A stretch of DNA of 49,202 bases. It comes from Acanthaster planci. Taxonomy: Eukaryota; Echinodermata; Asteroidea; Valvatida; Acanthasteridae. Positions 1 to 11,559 of this stretch are shown here, in pieces (the stretch's first letter is position 1; each line of letters begins with the position of its first letter). The notes beneath the pieces are model-generated. The model saw only the letters and a list, made by a program, of their open reading frames with translations. It did not search any database and was not told the origin of the DNA. The position numbers were made by a program, and so were the translations under genes. The stretch lies in NCBI RefSeq assembly GCF_001949145.1, contig NW_019091368.1:32113-81314 (forward strand), given 5' to 3'.

Positions 1-490
1 AGACCACATGGCAACTCTATATAGGGGGAAGCTGGGGCTTAAACAAATAAACAGGGGGGCACACTACTAGAAAAAAAAATCAACAACTCTAAACTAAAGT
101 TAAACATTTTTAAAGGGGAACTACTTCTATGTAAAAATGTGTACTTAATAACATAAACATTTCTGGCTCTGCCACACAAGCATCACTGGGGGCTTTGCAT
201 TTCAAAAGCCTGTGTGTGTGTTTGTGTGGCTCCACTGAGCCGCAAACTGTGCACCATATTATCTTCAAGTGTGCATTCCTCCGCTCCCCTAGCAATGAGG
301 CAGACCTCACAGCCCTCGATGACACCACAGTGTGTTGGTTGCGGTACCTGGAGGACATCACCTAATTTCCCCATCCTCAAACCAAATATATTGATGTTTG
401 CCAGTTAGACCTGAATTTTTAACCCTGGCTGACAGAAAACGTCCCAGATGATCACTTACTCAGTTCTGGATTTTACTCTGCCATACATAG

Positions 491-685
491 GTGCCAGTGT
501 TGTGGGCATAAATTGCATGTATGACCCGACTATTTGCCTGGAGACTGTCGCCCTGATGAAGCAAGGCCTGAAAGAGGCAGGGCTCCAGACTTACCTGATG
601 GTGCAGCCATTGGGTTTCCACACACAGGAGCCTGGTTACGTTGACGATAAGAGAGGCTACAATGCACTGCCAGATTGGCCATATG
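491..685 (+). CDS. BHMT: BHMT-like exon a (first zinc-ligand Cys)
   Basis: The acceptor is tag at 488-490 and the donor is gtaagc at 686. The translation runs G-A-S-V-V-G-I-N-C through M-V-Q-P-L-G-F-H to L-P-D-W-P-Y, collinear with BHMT around human Cys217. An ATG at 448 is open in frame but lies in the intron, because the homology begins at the splice acceptor. Confidence 0.92.
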
Positions 686-3600
686 GTAAGCAGACAGTTC
701 TGTATTTATTCCGACTCACACTTCACACTTCATTAATGCTTTGAAACCCTCTAGGATTCTGCAAAACAGAACTGTTACTGAGGTGTGTTTTCTCCATCAT
801 TATATCAACCCCGAAGTGATTCCTTTTTTCGTTAGTTTTAATACATTAACTTTGGCCAATCTGTGTAATGCTTTGACATCTTCGGGGCAGTGAGATTTGA
901 TGATGTCAGCACGTTTTTTTTTATGTACAAAATAGCAGTTTGGAGTCCATCTCTGATCATCTGTTTTCCCTTCATTCTTTCTGTTTTCCGTTGTTTCAAT
1001 CAGTCAAATCCTTTGTTTACTTTATGAACAAATTGTTCTTTTCCCTTTTGCAGAGTTATGCCCTAGGATTTTTTTTAAAGGGACGGAAGGTCTGAAATCA
1101 GTTTGTTACTTACTGGTCTGGTTGCTATTTCCAATAGTGTAGATTGAGGCAGTACTGCAGAAGTAGACATGAACCTTTTCAAAAAGTATCATAACCATAG
1201 CCACTGCCTTTTTTTCCATTATGCACATTGTCCTGAAGCAGGACATGCAGTTTGAAATTCCTCAGAAACTGCAACATATCTTGGTTGTTTTTAGGTTTTT
1301 AAAATATTTTTAAACAGTTATTCCTCTGTGTTTACAGCAATGGAGCCTCGTGCCATATCTCGTCTTGACGTCCACAATTATGCCAGGGCAGCCTATGAAC
1401 TAGGCGTTCGATATATTGGTGGTTGTTGCGGATTTGAGCCGCATCACATCCGGGCCATAGCAACAGAGGTGAATCTGATTTGTGAATCAAGAAGACCTTC
1501 TGTCACAGCAGTGGCATCTGTGTATGGGTCATTCCAGAAATTAGGGGTCCATTTTGTGTTTGTCCTTGTCACATCTGACATATAACTTTGTAAGTTCAGA
1601 ACACATTTTCTAATTTCCAAGAGTGATGAATTAATGCAAATTACCTGCCAAACACATGGTAATAGTTTGAAATCAATTCCGGTGATATTGCCATGTCAAA
1701 TAACAAAGGTCAGATGTAACAGGGACACCAAAATGTCACACTTTTGGACCCCTCATTTCTGAAATTACCAACATACCTTGACTCATAGATATTCTTATCT
1801 GTAGAAATTGCCTTAGTTACTTCCAATTCTATTAAGTTGCTGTGTTGCAGTATACCAGTGTAACATAGTAAAGGGTGAATAGTTGAGTGTAGCTCCTTGA
1901 CGTATTAAGCTCTTGAGGCAAAGCAAATGGGGATCAAGTTTTGAATTATCGATTTCAACTACCAAAAGGAGCTAAAATGTGCTGGTGTCAGTTCATGATT
2001 ACTGTGCATGAAGCATAGCTAGGGTCGTTGTCACATGTGCATGCTGCATCCTTGCAACTGTTCCATGAACGGTTCCCAGACGACAGCTTGGTACTGGGGC
2101 ACTTTCGACTTTAGCGGTCGCCTGGTAAACAGCAAAAATAGTGTAGCAGTCGGGCAGGCTCGCTCGGCGCTCGGCACTGAGGATTCTCGGCTCTTGCCAA
2201 CTCACGCTTATTTTAGAAATTTATTTAAACAAATTACACTCGAGCGGCAGAATGCAATTTGCGGGGACATTCGTTTTAGGAAAGTATATCCTAGTCTAAG
2301 GGCAAGACAGATGAACAAAATAACACAACGGGAAACAAGTATTTTCAAGACAATAACAATTAACAATATTTAATTGAACATCAAAGAAACAATGCTAATC
2401 AATGAATGAAGGCGGCGGAATTCATGTCAAGGCTATGACTTCTGAAATGTAATCAAGCTTCTACTTCATCTGGGGGCACTCTGTATGCGAGCACCGCCAA
2501 TCGGAGGGAGACCTCCGGAGGCGCACTGGATAGTGAGGCACCTCGATGTAGGACCTCCTGGAGGCACCTCTCACTCCACTAAGTATTTGTGAGGGAAGCC
2601 CGTCGAAATGATCACAGTTATATCGTAAAATGATTAGAATTTGCCTTTAACTTACTGGAGATGAACAAGTGCGGCGATTCCCCCGAGCTAATAGTCGTTT
2701 GGGTTTAAACAGCCGAGGATTGGTTTTCTTTCCTTGATCCTAGTGTCAAGTATTTTCTTTGTCGGCAGGAGCAGCAATCTGACAAGTCCGAGTCCGAGCA
2801 ATAACAACAAAAACAAAACAAACCCCGAAGTTCAGCGTACCTGGCAACGAATTAAATTTCGCGCTGCCTAAATTGGGCTGCAAAGAACTCCTAAACGTGC
2901 ACTAGGCATAAACGAGTAATACTCGCACGCCCAAGACTTAGATAAAGCGCGCCGAACAACTAATCTCTAAAACACACACCGACGTGCATTTACTGCTTGC
3001 ACCGTAATGCGTGCACAGCAGAGGCGCCCAACTTGAAGATTATGAAAGCAACAACATGACGTAGGAGCTCGCATGCGCATTAGGAGTTTCTTCGTATAAC
3101 AACAAAAGTAAGTTAAGTCAGCAGATACGGGAAGTAAACTAATTTCCGCTACAATAGTATCTGGCACTTGATGGTTAATGAACAGTACATGAGTCGGGCT
3201 GTCAAATATTATGTATGAGGCATCAGAAAAATTATCGTTGAGCAAAGATATGTGTGCTCATTAAGTCTCTACTTAATATTTTAGTTATAAGCCCGTCTTT
3301 TGATCGTTACAGCTCTGTACATTGGGTTTTATGGAGACATTAGCATATTGTTTCTTAACAATATCTTGAATTGGTTTTGTGCAGTTGTCTGATGAGCGAG
3401 GAGGCCTTCCCCCTGCAGCTTACAACGTGACGCCGTGGGATGCTCTTAAAGTGAGCAACAGTTCCTCTTATTGGGTAAAGTAAGTATGCAAAACCTCACA
3501 TTGTTTCCCCCCTCTCGGGCTAAGTAATTATGGTAACAAAGAAAACTTGAGGTAGGCACCCAAAGTGGTGTAACTACTAACTCGCCCTCTCCTCTTCCCC

Positions 3601-4424
3601 CCTTGCCAAGTTCTGCCCCTCAGGATGCCCCCATTTGAATCTTTTGAATGTACAAGCCACAGGTGATTAGCATTTCGTACCCCTTGAAGAAATGCATGCA
3701 CCCCAGGTTGCCCCCCTCAGAGATTCCACCCCAGTTATGGTGTTCTATGTTCTTTGAAGTTGGAAATTGTTACACTTCCCTTCAACATTCATCCTGCCCT
3801 TGGCACAAGAGAAATGTGCGGGGTTTTTTTGCCTTTTCTTCTGCCTTTTCTTCTGTGTCAAGGAAATTCTGACTGTAACTTGTCCAAGAAAATGGATATT
3901 ATGATAATTCTGCAGTGTTTTGATACGCTGTTGGAGGGAAAAAAGTGTGCCTTCACAGACATGTTTAACTTCACAGTAATGGCTGTCTAACGAAAGCAGC
4001 AATAAGCTAACTCAAAATATTGGAAAATAAAGTTAATTTTTATCATGGATAAAACCAGTTTCTCAATAGTTGTGATATAAAAACTTTTTTATAATTAACT
4101 AAAACTGCAGTTGTGAAGTGCATCATAATAAATGGACATGTTAAACTTGCCTAATATCAATGCAGTTCTCAAAAATCTAACCTAAAACTTGGCAGTCTAC
4201 ATAGGAAATTAATCCAGCTCCTCTCTTCAAAAGATTAATGCTGTTAACCAAAATGAAGTTTCCCAACTGCACATCTCCTGAAGTGCAAGTTCATAGAAAA
4301 CTGAATATTTCCCATCTTTCCTCCGATTCTCAGGACAGACAAGGAGTACTGGGACAATCTCACACCATCCACAGGCAGACAACTCCAAACGTTTGCAACA
4401 CTGCAGAGCAAGACGGATCAATGA
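491..4424 (+). CDS. BHMT: Betaine-homocysteine S-methyltransferase-like gene, 3' part (four exons)
   Basis: Exons are 491-685, 1338-1468, 3385-3479 and 4334-4424, and the stop codon is TGA at 4422-4424. Every junction has AG acceptors and GT donors with matching phases (1, 0, 2). BHMT is a cytosolic zinc enzyme that moves a methyl group from betaine to homocysteine, giving dimethylglycine and methionine. The three zinc-ligand cysteines of the family are visible: one in V-V-G-I-N-C (exon at 491) and the adjacent pair in G-G-C-C-G-F-E-P (exon at 1338). The last exon has the family's E-Y-W-D-N-L-x-P-x-x-G-R segment. The N-terminal half of the barrel lies left of the window, so the gene is incomplete here. 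The tail is short: only about 15 residues follow the G-R, against roughly 45 in human BHMT. A BHMT2-like paralogue cannot be excluded. Confidence 0.92.
1338..1468 (+). CDS. BHMT: BHMT-like exon b (zinc-binding Cys pair)
   Basis: The acceptor is tttacag and the donor is gtgaat at 1469. Joined to the previous exon it reads [11 protein letters not shown], then [17 protein letters not shown] and R-A-I-A-T-E. This is the most conserved stretch of the BHMT family and contains the Cys-Cys zinc ligands. The frame stays open past the donor to 1585, but homology stops at the junction. Confidence 0.93.
2020..2950. other. CpG-rich block inside a BHMT intron
   Basis: This 0.9-kb block has many CpG dinucleotides (for example around 2085-2190 and 2480-2580) inside an otherwise AT-rich intron. 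Near 2507-2575 a short unit, gacctccggaggc / gacctcctggaggc, occurs twice. An open frame of 112 codons (2035-2373) shows no recognisable domain. It may be an inserted repeat; I cannot name a family. Confidence 0.3.
3385..3479 (+). CDS. BHMT: BHMT-like exon c
   Basis: The acceptor is gtgcag and the donor is gtaagt at 3480. It encodes [11 protein letters not shown] followed by a divergent loop ending S-S-S-Y-W-V-K. This matches the E-R-G-x-L-P-P-A segment that follows the zinc cysteines in BHMT. It is too short to appear as a long open frame and was found by homology and phase (0 in, 2 out). Confidence 0.88.
4334..4424 (+). CDS. BHMT: BHMT-like terminal exon with stop
   Basis: The acceptor is tctcag at 4328-4333. 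With two bases from the previous exon it reads [16 protein letters not shown] and ends about 15 residues later at TGA 4422-4424. This agrees with the E-Y-W-x-N-L-x-P-x-x-G-R signature near the BHMT C-terminus. No clear AATAAA follows within 1 kb. Confidence 0.85.
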
Positions 4425-7400
4425 TGGAATGGCAACATGAGTTTCCTTGTTTGTTTGACAGAAAAGAGTCTTCCAAAGAAGAATTCCTTGAGAATGACTG
4501 TCACTTTTTAGGCAAGTTCAGTATGACGACTTGCTAATTTGCCTTTAGGATAGAAACAGGATTTGAGCGTACACAATGCTTGAGACATCTTCAAACTACA
4601 TTCTTGCTTTACAAAGATTATCAAAAACAAAACCCACAAGAAAAGTCATAAGTTCAAAGAATCCTGTACTTTGTTTAGAACAAAAGTCTCGCTGACAGTC
4701 AAAAAACCGATACAGTGATGATGGCCCATTGTATACTTGATGCGATAGATTTAACATAAGCATCTCAAAGCACATCTATAATAGAACTTGGGAAGCTATA
4801 AGAGGAGAATGATAACGCCACTTTATGAAAAGGGAAAGGGATTTTGGTATTGGCTGGTATAATTAACTTTTCTTTCTTTTCCTTTTTTTTTTTTTACTTT
4901 ATTTTTTATTTGTGTATTTGTCGTCTACAAACTACAATGCATGAATCAGAGTGTACATGTGTATTTTGGGGTATTGGATGCTTCTTTTGGTGTCACCTTT
5001 TTCTTAGCCTGCCTGTTTTTGTTAATTAACAATATGGAAGAAGTTGCAGATCGAGACGTGGGTTAAGGTTACCCTGACGCAAAAAAAATGAATAACAATT
5101 ATGGTGAGAATTCTAAAAATTACCTTCTATAAGACTTGTTGTTCGTACATCAGTAACAATGTAATACTTATATATGTGTCCTATCCGTAACAATCAAACA
5201 CAAAATATCTCTGAGGGGCCTGAACCTCTCACTCATACCAACCCACCCACCCAACCAAGTGTGTATTTGCCTGCAACTGGGGACCTCCTATTGTTCTTCT
5301 TTTNTGCAGAAACAAACTCGCTAACACTCCCTGGATTCCCCCCTGAGAATGGCAGTTGGCAGAATAGACCAGTTTTGGAGTAAACAGCTTGAAATCCAAT
5401 AAGTTGTAAAAAAACACCACAAAAAGCAACTTTGTCACATTTTATTTGCCTCTCATGTTTTCTGTCTACTTACATGTTTCACAAATCTGATATTCTGGTT
5501 GGATTTATTTTTGCTTCTTATGGAATTAGTTATATAACTTTATTCATTACCTAACCAAGTTTGTGAATCAACAGTAAACTTTCCGGTGATTGATTTTTAA
5601 CCTTAAATAGCTTAATTTACTTGTTTATAATGAGTGGGTATAAATATTTGAGTTACTACTTTGGATAAAGTTTCAGTCTTGATTTCAGCAAAGGTTTGGC
5701 AAATCTAGCACTTTCAAAACTGAACTTTGGTGTGTTGTCTCTGTCCTGAAATTTGGCATACTCAGTACATCAGGTCGCTGCAGAATTTTAAGCCAAATAA
5801 ATTCATAGCAAGCAAATGCTATGAATCTATCCCCCAAAATTACCATTATCAATTACTTCCTCATAATAAGGCGGGCATTACTGCCCATTTTGATTTATTC
5901 AGATCCCAGTCAAACATGTTTTTTTGGGCAATCGTGGACGTTCCTATTGTCCTCTTTTGTTCATACTTTAACTTTTTTTGGAAGGCTTCCAATATGTTTT
6001 GAACTCGCTTGGCAATCGTGGACATATCGGGAATAATCGTGGACGGTCATTAATTCTGTTGTTTAACGTCAATGATTGTTTGCGAACATCAGTGAAAGTG
6101 TGTGAGGTCGAAGTACGCACAACTGTTAAATGTTGAAGTTTGAGGCAATAAATGGATCGGATGTTACTGTGCTGCACTGTGTCACATTCTTTTCTATCAA
6201 AGCACGTCTGCAGCTAGAAGTTACACTGAGGAAACATCTCTTAACCATAATGTATGTACTGCTGAAGTGTATTACTAAGAGATCAGGGGTAATAAAGGGT
6301 AATTTAAGCATCAGAATTCAGTGTATAATGTCATTCACTCGTCGCACTCCTCTCCCGCATTCTTAAAACAGTCACGCCTTCAAAGTATCTTTAGACCCAG
6401 CCGAGTCTGCCAGATTTTCATTGATCAATTTCATTCGGATTGTCTGGAGAAAATAATACCAAGGACATGAGCTGTTGGGTTTGTCTGGAAGACGTCAGCA
6501 CCCTTGAGGGTTGTTAGCCCAGAACCAGAGATTTTTTTGAGTAAGTAGAACTTCTTACAACATGTCGCTCCCAGAGATGGTGTGTCAATGTATCATCAAA
6601 CTTACTGTCATGGCTCTTAAGATAGCAATTCAACATCGCATGGGTTGCTGCTTGCTGCAAACCATTTCAAACCAATAAGGTTTGATGACGCTGCACTCGT
6701 TATAAAACTACATCCCGAAGTGTGGATGGTGACATGAGTAAAGTGGCGGAGGCTATTATTCTATCCTTCCAAAACTGTCGAGGCTCCCTCTGTTGGAAGA
6801 AGTAACAATATTTGCCTAAGACTCCCATTAAACCACACATCTTCAGTTTCTAGATGTGATCCAGTTTTTTCCTGGCAGTTCAGGTTACTCCTTTTAATGT
6901 TGATCCTCAGATTGGAAATAGAGGCAAAGTTGGGATTCATAGTTTTCATATCTTCTGTTTAAATTAAGAAGTCTTGTCAAGATTTTAGCTGTTTTCTCAA
7001 GAGTGTGCACATGTAAGAAACTGGTATGGAAAGTTTAGTTCCAGATGATAAAGAAATAAAGGAATTGTGACAGCAATTTCAATCCACAGCAAGAGCACCT
7101 AACTCAAATCTTATGCACATTGATGCGCATGACTCGGCAAGAATCATTTACTTCCCCAGGTTTTCAATTGAGAATGATTTTACTGCTCCAAAGTCCATTC
7201 AAACTTTCTGCCTCACACCAGAGTTACATAGTCGGAAAGATAATGTCGAGTGCATTATGCACAGTCAGAGAAAGACGCAGGTTTCCATGTCTTGTACAGT
7301 AGCTGGTTGCTGGCTTTTCAAAGCTTGAGAACCACAGACCTTTGGCATTTCTCGTATCAACCTAAGTACTTGAATGTATTCCAAAGTACAGACTGCCTGT

Positions 7401-8890
7401 GATAGAACTTTAATAGGCAAGACATCTGCACTGTCACGGTGACTCTGCATGTCTGAGAATGTCTCAGTTGAATAATGTGGGTCTATTTTTGGACCTTTAT
7501 TTCGAGATCAGGCCTAATGTAAATTTGGCCTTGACCCCAGTACTGGAAATCTGTAAACATACCTAACGGTCTCCAAATTGAAAACTAGCCTAAAATACCT
7601 CTTTAAAATAACATTTTATTGATGAAATTGACAGGACCAACACAGACTCTCTAGTTATCAGGTGCAAATACAAAATAAACTTTAACATTCATTAAAATAA
7701 TTAGAATGAAAACTTTTTTAAATTTGTAATCTAAACATACCGGTATAAGTACTCAAAATCAAGTTTCATATTTTGATCTAAGACTCAAGCTAGGCTCTGT
7801 AAAATGAAAGGAAAATCAGTAGAAAATTATGCTGATTAGTGAAATGTATGTCAGTCTACAATAGAACAAGTTTGTTCATCTCCGGAAACTTTGGGTGCTT
7901 CTCAGGAAATGTTCTCTTGGTACTCAAACTGCCTTTACCTGGTCTTATTTAGAAATCGGCAGAATTAATTGAAACCCAAGTTGACTTTTTTAATTTTGGG
8001 AACCTGAGAATTAAAAGGAAGCAGCAGGGGCGGATCCAGGACATATTTGCGGAGGGGGACTGTGTTTGTCACCATTGTTGAAGCCATTCGACCCCTAAAA
8101 AGTTCTTTAAGAGTTAATATCATGTTGTCAACAAATCTCAAGTTGTTTTCTCATGTGGGCACAAGAGGGCGATGTTCAAATTTTTACAGCATATTGATCG
8201 ATGCTTGGCAATCCTGACTTGCAGGTTTGGAGTTGAAAAGCGGGGCGAAGTTCCCATGCGGTGCTTAATACAGGTACCTAGTGGTTCACCTAAGTTTGAG
8301 TCCGGAATGGGGAGCCAAGTGGGATTTTTCCCCTTAAAAACCAGAGGTCCAAAAACGATTTAACAAATGTTTGTTCAGGTGGTGAAGAGTGACAGAGGAA
8401 TTGTTGCTTATCAGGTGCATTGACCATTTAAATTATGCCCTATTGCGTTGTGTCTCAGTCTTCCACAAATGAAGAAAAGAGAGTCCTGATATTACCTAAC
8501 GTGGTAATGACTTGAGTCATACACTTCTTGGAGGACAATTCATTCTCCCACATTTGGATGAATCATCAGAAAGAACACAGATAAAGGGGCAGTTGACTGA
8601 CACCAATTTTAAGCTACCACCAAATAATTCGAAAATGCATGCAATATCTTTGTTTTACTTTTTCTATAGTTCCTCGTTTTCTGGATCAAAAACTGTTTGT
8701 AGTGTGTGTTGTTTGCTAAACGAACCCAAATCCTTCACAGTGCATGATCTTCAACAATTGCTCCAGCATCCACATCGAACAGTTCCTGTCTTACCGCTTA
8801 TCAACTCACCAAAGGATGACTTCCAAGTGCAAAATGACTTCCTTGATCTAGTTTGCCTGGGAATGATAACCTCGAAGTAAGAGATCTGCA
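4425..8890. other. Intergenic or 3'-flanking DNA, no gene recognised
   Basis: This stretch is AT-rich, with poly-T tracts near 4860-4895 and one N at 5304. Short open frames occur on both strands at random spacing, and none joins neighbours by compatible splice sites or shows a known motif. Part of 6400-8890 could be eroded retroelement sequence, given the reverse-transcriptase remnant that follows. Confidence 0.5.
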
Positions 8891-9290
8891 GTCGAAGGAA
8901 GTAGCATAGGTGATTTAAGGCAGGCAACCTTTGACATGTTGGATGAATTTTCATATCAAAAAGAGCACGTTCCTTGAACAAAAGAGAATCGGATTGTGTT
9001 ACAAAAACACAGTCCCAACATGGTTATGGGTTGAATGTCCCAAAGCAACTTCTCAAAAAAATAGGCAGAGCGGGGACTCTCTGTTGGTATTTTACTGGGC
9101 TGTGTCTTAAATGAAGTACTATTCAATCTGTTTGTTACATATTTGGCTGACTCTAGTGACACTGATGCAGATTTGAGATGGTTGTTTGTACATAACACAG
9201 TGCAGTATTGTAGGTGTGACAGTGGACAAACCAGAAATTTCTCTGGGCCTGGCCTTAGCAAAGGGATGATGCATGTACCTTAAATACATG
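8891..9290 (+). pseudogene. Decayed non-LTR reverse transcriptase fragment
   Basis: Three reverse-transcriptase motifs lie in one frame at normal spacing. Motif A-like D-L-R-Q-A-T-F-D-M-L-D is at 8912-8944. A motif B-like segment, G-I-L-L-G-C-V-L-x-x-V-L-F-N-L-F-V-x-x-L-A-D, starts at 9086. Motif C-like W-L-F-V-H-N-T-V is at 9179-9202. The spacing is 58 codons from A to B and 34 from B to C, as in LINE-type enzymes. The catalytic pair usually read as A-D-D is V-H-N here, and stops separate A from B, so the copy is dead. The clade cannot be assigned. The family is retrotransposon reverse transcriptase, not a host gene. Confidence 0.55.
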
Positions 9291-9473
9291 CACCATTGAC
9301 ATATATTAACATATCCCGGTTTCTGTGGATTGACTGAAGCGTGTCATTGTATGCAACTGGTCCAGAAGGACAACACTTCATCTGAATATTACATTATTCA
9401 TGATCATGATTAAATATTCAAGAGCATACTTTATAGTCTCATCAAAAACGTGGCCTCTCAAATTTTAAATTCA

Positions 9474-9725
9474 CTACATCCTGTTGGTGAATCGCTTCGT
9501 TGCCCACGTTGTGTGATCTGCTGGGCTGCTGGCCCGGCACCTCTTGTCGCTGCAGGGTTCCCTATGGCAGGCAGTTCTTGGCATATCTTGGAGCTTCTCC
9601 TTGGAGAATGTAAGCGGCACAACATGCTGGGGGAGGATGGTGTCCGCCCCCTTTATGGCAGGGAGCGCCAGTGTGACGTTATTGGAGGGAGTAGTTCCAG
9701 GGAACAAAACAATATCACTGCCAAG
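9474..9725 (-). CDS. Orphan gene exon 3 (C-terminus)
   Basis: The acceptor is TTTGATTGCAG and the exon enters in phase 0. It encodes 83 residues, including V-L-F-P-G-T-T-P-S-N-N-V and L-A-L-P-A-I-K-G-A-D-T, and ends ...R-F-T-N-R-M before the stop. The open frames on the opposite strand here are shadows of this exon. Confidence 0.65.
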   Translation of the reverse strand, partial: LGSDIVLFPGTTPSNNVTLALPAIKGADTILPQHVVPLTFSKEKLQDMPRTACHREPCSDKRCRASSPADHTTWATKRFTNRM

Positions 9726-11407
9726 CTGCAATCAAAGTTAAGTATTTTAGATTTCACATGAGGCAGGAGTTGACTCAGTTTGGCATACCAGTCACTCGGA
9801 AATTTCTCCAGGTGTAAAGGCTTATCAGATGACAGGGCAATTATTCCCTTTTCTGAAGACATGTCAAATTTACAGCTGACGAGAGTCTTATGCCAGGACT
9901 CCCCACAGACAATGTAGTAAATTGATGCAATTGTCACTATGCTTACTTAGGTGTCAAATGTACATCAAAGTGGTTTGATCTTACGTCCTTGCAATGACTT
10001 TGATTTTGACTGTCATCCTGCATACTATTTTGACAGGAATCTTTTGATTCCTATGCGAATCTGTTGATTGTTGGGGGGGTTGATAACCCACCTCAGACAG
10101 TTTAAGGTTTTCTCCATCCACAGGGCATGCATCAGTCTGCAACCATGCATCCACCTTTAGTGTTGCTGGACCTTGCCCTTTGGTGATATCTTTCCGCCTG
10201 GCCTTCTTGTCCTTGGCAACACCCCCATGGCGCCTGGCGGACTTCAGCCTCTCTTTCTTGGCTCTGAAGGCCCAGCTCACAGTGTCCGAGATCGACGGCA
10301 GATTCTGTGGATGCATCTCAGGGTTGCATTTCGCCAACCCCCAGCACAGATGGCAGTTGTAGGTCGCACTGCGGGACGTGTCATCAGTCCCCCAGACGGG
10401 GATGCACGCACGTGGCAGGTGAGGCACTGGCCTGGCCTTTGAGCATGGAGAAGGCGTCCGTGATGTGATAATGAGCTCCTTGGCCACGGGCTTGGGCTTC
10501 AGCGATGGTAAGAAACTCTGGATGGCTTCTAATGTTACAGATTTACAAATCAGCCAACAATTAGTAAATACGTCATGTTTACTACCAACACGATACATTT
10601 ACCCTTGTGAGTCGATTTCCTAATACTGTAAAAACAAAAATTACTGTTCCATAAACCAAAAAGTTAGCAACAGGCAAATGAGTGCCACGTTCAAACAATA
10701 GGCCTAGAAATTGTTCTATTAGCTACTCATCGATATCTTTAAACTCTCTTTGTGCTTTTCACCAAAACATGAAATACAACAGGCTTTGTTAATAGGCCTA
10801 TAATTTCCCAATGCCATGTGTATTTACTGGTTTGGAATAGCTTAAGCCAAATACAAATATGAATTAATGCACTATAAGTTGCCTTTCGGCTTCCCGATGT
10901 AGGATAACATGAGCCTTCAATTTTTTATGTGTTTCATATAAAATACCCTTCTGCAAGTAATCAAGCAGCAAAACTCCAAAAGGATGCGCTGTACTTATGG
11001 AAATGATACGTTTTGGTGCTGGAGATTCGCACGGCAGGTGGTAAAGTGTACAGTCTACAGAATGTTTCGGCCATATCACACGGCCTCGATTCACCCTAGC
11101 GCAAATTTCCATCCCCAAAGAATGTTGGGGATTAGCCAACATGCAGGCCCATAACTTATGCAGTGGCACAGTCGTTTCTTCAGAGAAATAGCCGAAATGA
11201 AAAAAACTCGACCAATGTTTTCTTACCTTCCATTTTCAGCTGGGGTTTGAGCGGACGATCTACGATTGGAACTTTTCGAGTTTGTCCATTTCGATGATGG
11301 CGAACTGACCTCAACCTCAAGTTAATTTTTTCCCCTGCGCCTAGGTCCAATGTCGGTAGAGGAATTCTCCAACTCACGTCCTGCGGCATAATTCTTTCAG
11401 TTTTCAA
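9474..11407 (-). CDS. Unrecognised three-exon gene, 289 aa, basic and cysteine-containing
   Basis: Exons read on the minus strand are 11407-11227, 10528-10092 and 9725-9474. Donors are GTAAGA and GTGGGT; acceptors end in ATTAG and TGCAG. The phases agree (1, then 0), and the sum is exactly 290 codons including the stop. The start is the first ATG of the open frame, just inside a promoter-like region. No signal peptide or membrane segment is seen. The middle has C-x2-C-x6-C-x4-H (N-C-H-L-C-W-G-L-A-K-C), which could bind zinc. It is followed by a strongly basic stretch resembling a nuclear targeting or RNA-binding tract. I have only a weak, unchecked impression of similarity to the uncharacterised vertebrate C16orf46 family. 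Function is unknown. Confidence 0.7.
10092..10528 (-). CDS. Orphan gene exon 2 (Cys cluster and basic tract)
   Basis: This 437-nt exon sits between acceptor TAACATTAG and donor GAG|GTGGGT. It carries the C-x2-C-x6-C cluster and the lysine/arginine-rich segment R-A-K-K-E-R-L-K-S-A-R-R-H. The open frame continues 5' past the acceptor to 10598 without a reason to be coding. Confidence 0.7.
11227..11407 (-). CDS. Orphan gene exon 1 (start codon)
   Basis: It encodes 60 residues plus one base, beginning M-K-T-E-R-I-M-P-Q-D-V and ending K-P-Q-L-K-M-E. The donor is G|GTAAGA. A second in-frame ATG six codons downstream could also serve as the start. Confidence 0.65.
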
Positions 11408-11485
11408 CTACTATACTGAAGACACATACGATAAAATAATTTTGTTTCCTTATCGCGCAGTGATGATAGTGTTGCCTTGCGCATC

Positions 11486-11508
11486 CACGTGACCGCCGTT
11501 GTCACGTG
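11486..11508. promoter_or_regulatory. Inverted pair of CACGTGAC (extended E-box) sites
   Basis: CACGTGAC at 11486-11493 and GTCACGTG at 11501-11508 face each other across seven bases, 79-101 bp upstream of the orphan gene ATG. CACGTGAC is the extended E-box bound by bHLH-zip factors (USF, MITF/TFE type). The local sequence is CpG-rich, as expected of a promoter. Whether a divergent transcript leaves to the right is unclear. Confidence 0.4.
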
Positions 11509-11559
11509 AAGAAAATCTTACTTCCTACTGGTGTAAAGTTTCCTTCAGTCGGCTAGACT

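Noticed and set aside
110-380. Minus-strand frames of 83 and 65 codons at the left edge
   Set aside because: Two overlapping frames both look faintly coding, but no homology or convincing splice sites choose between them. The region is also the intron before the first visible BHMT exon.
2035-2373. 112-codon plus-strand frame
   Set aside because: It lies in a BHMT intron in a CpG-rich block, shows no motif and has no splice context.
8512-8880. 122-codon plus-strand frame
   Set aside because: It precedes the reverse-transcriptase remnant but is in another frame and carries no recognisable finger-domain motif. It may be eroded retroelement DNA.
9450-9761. 103-codon plus-strand frame
   Set aside because: Shadow of exon 3 of the minus-strand orphan gene.
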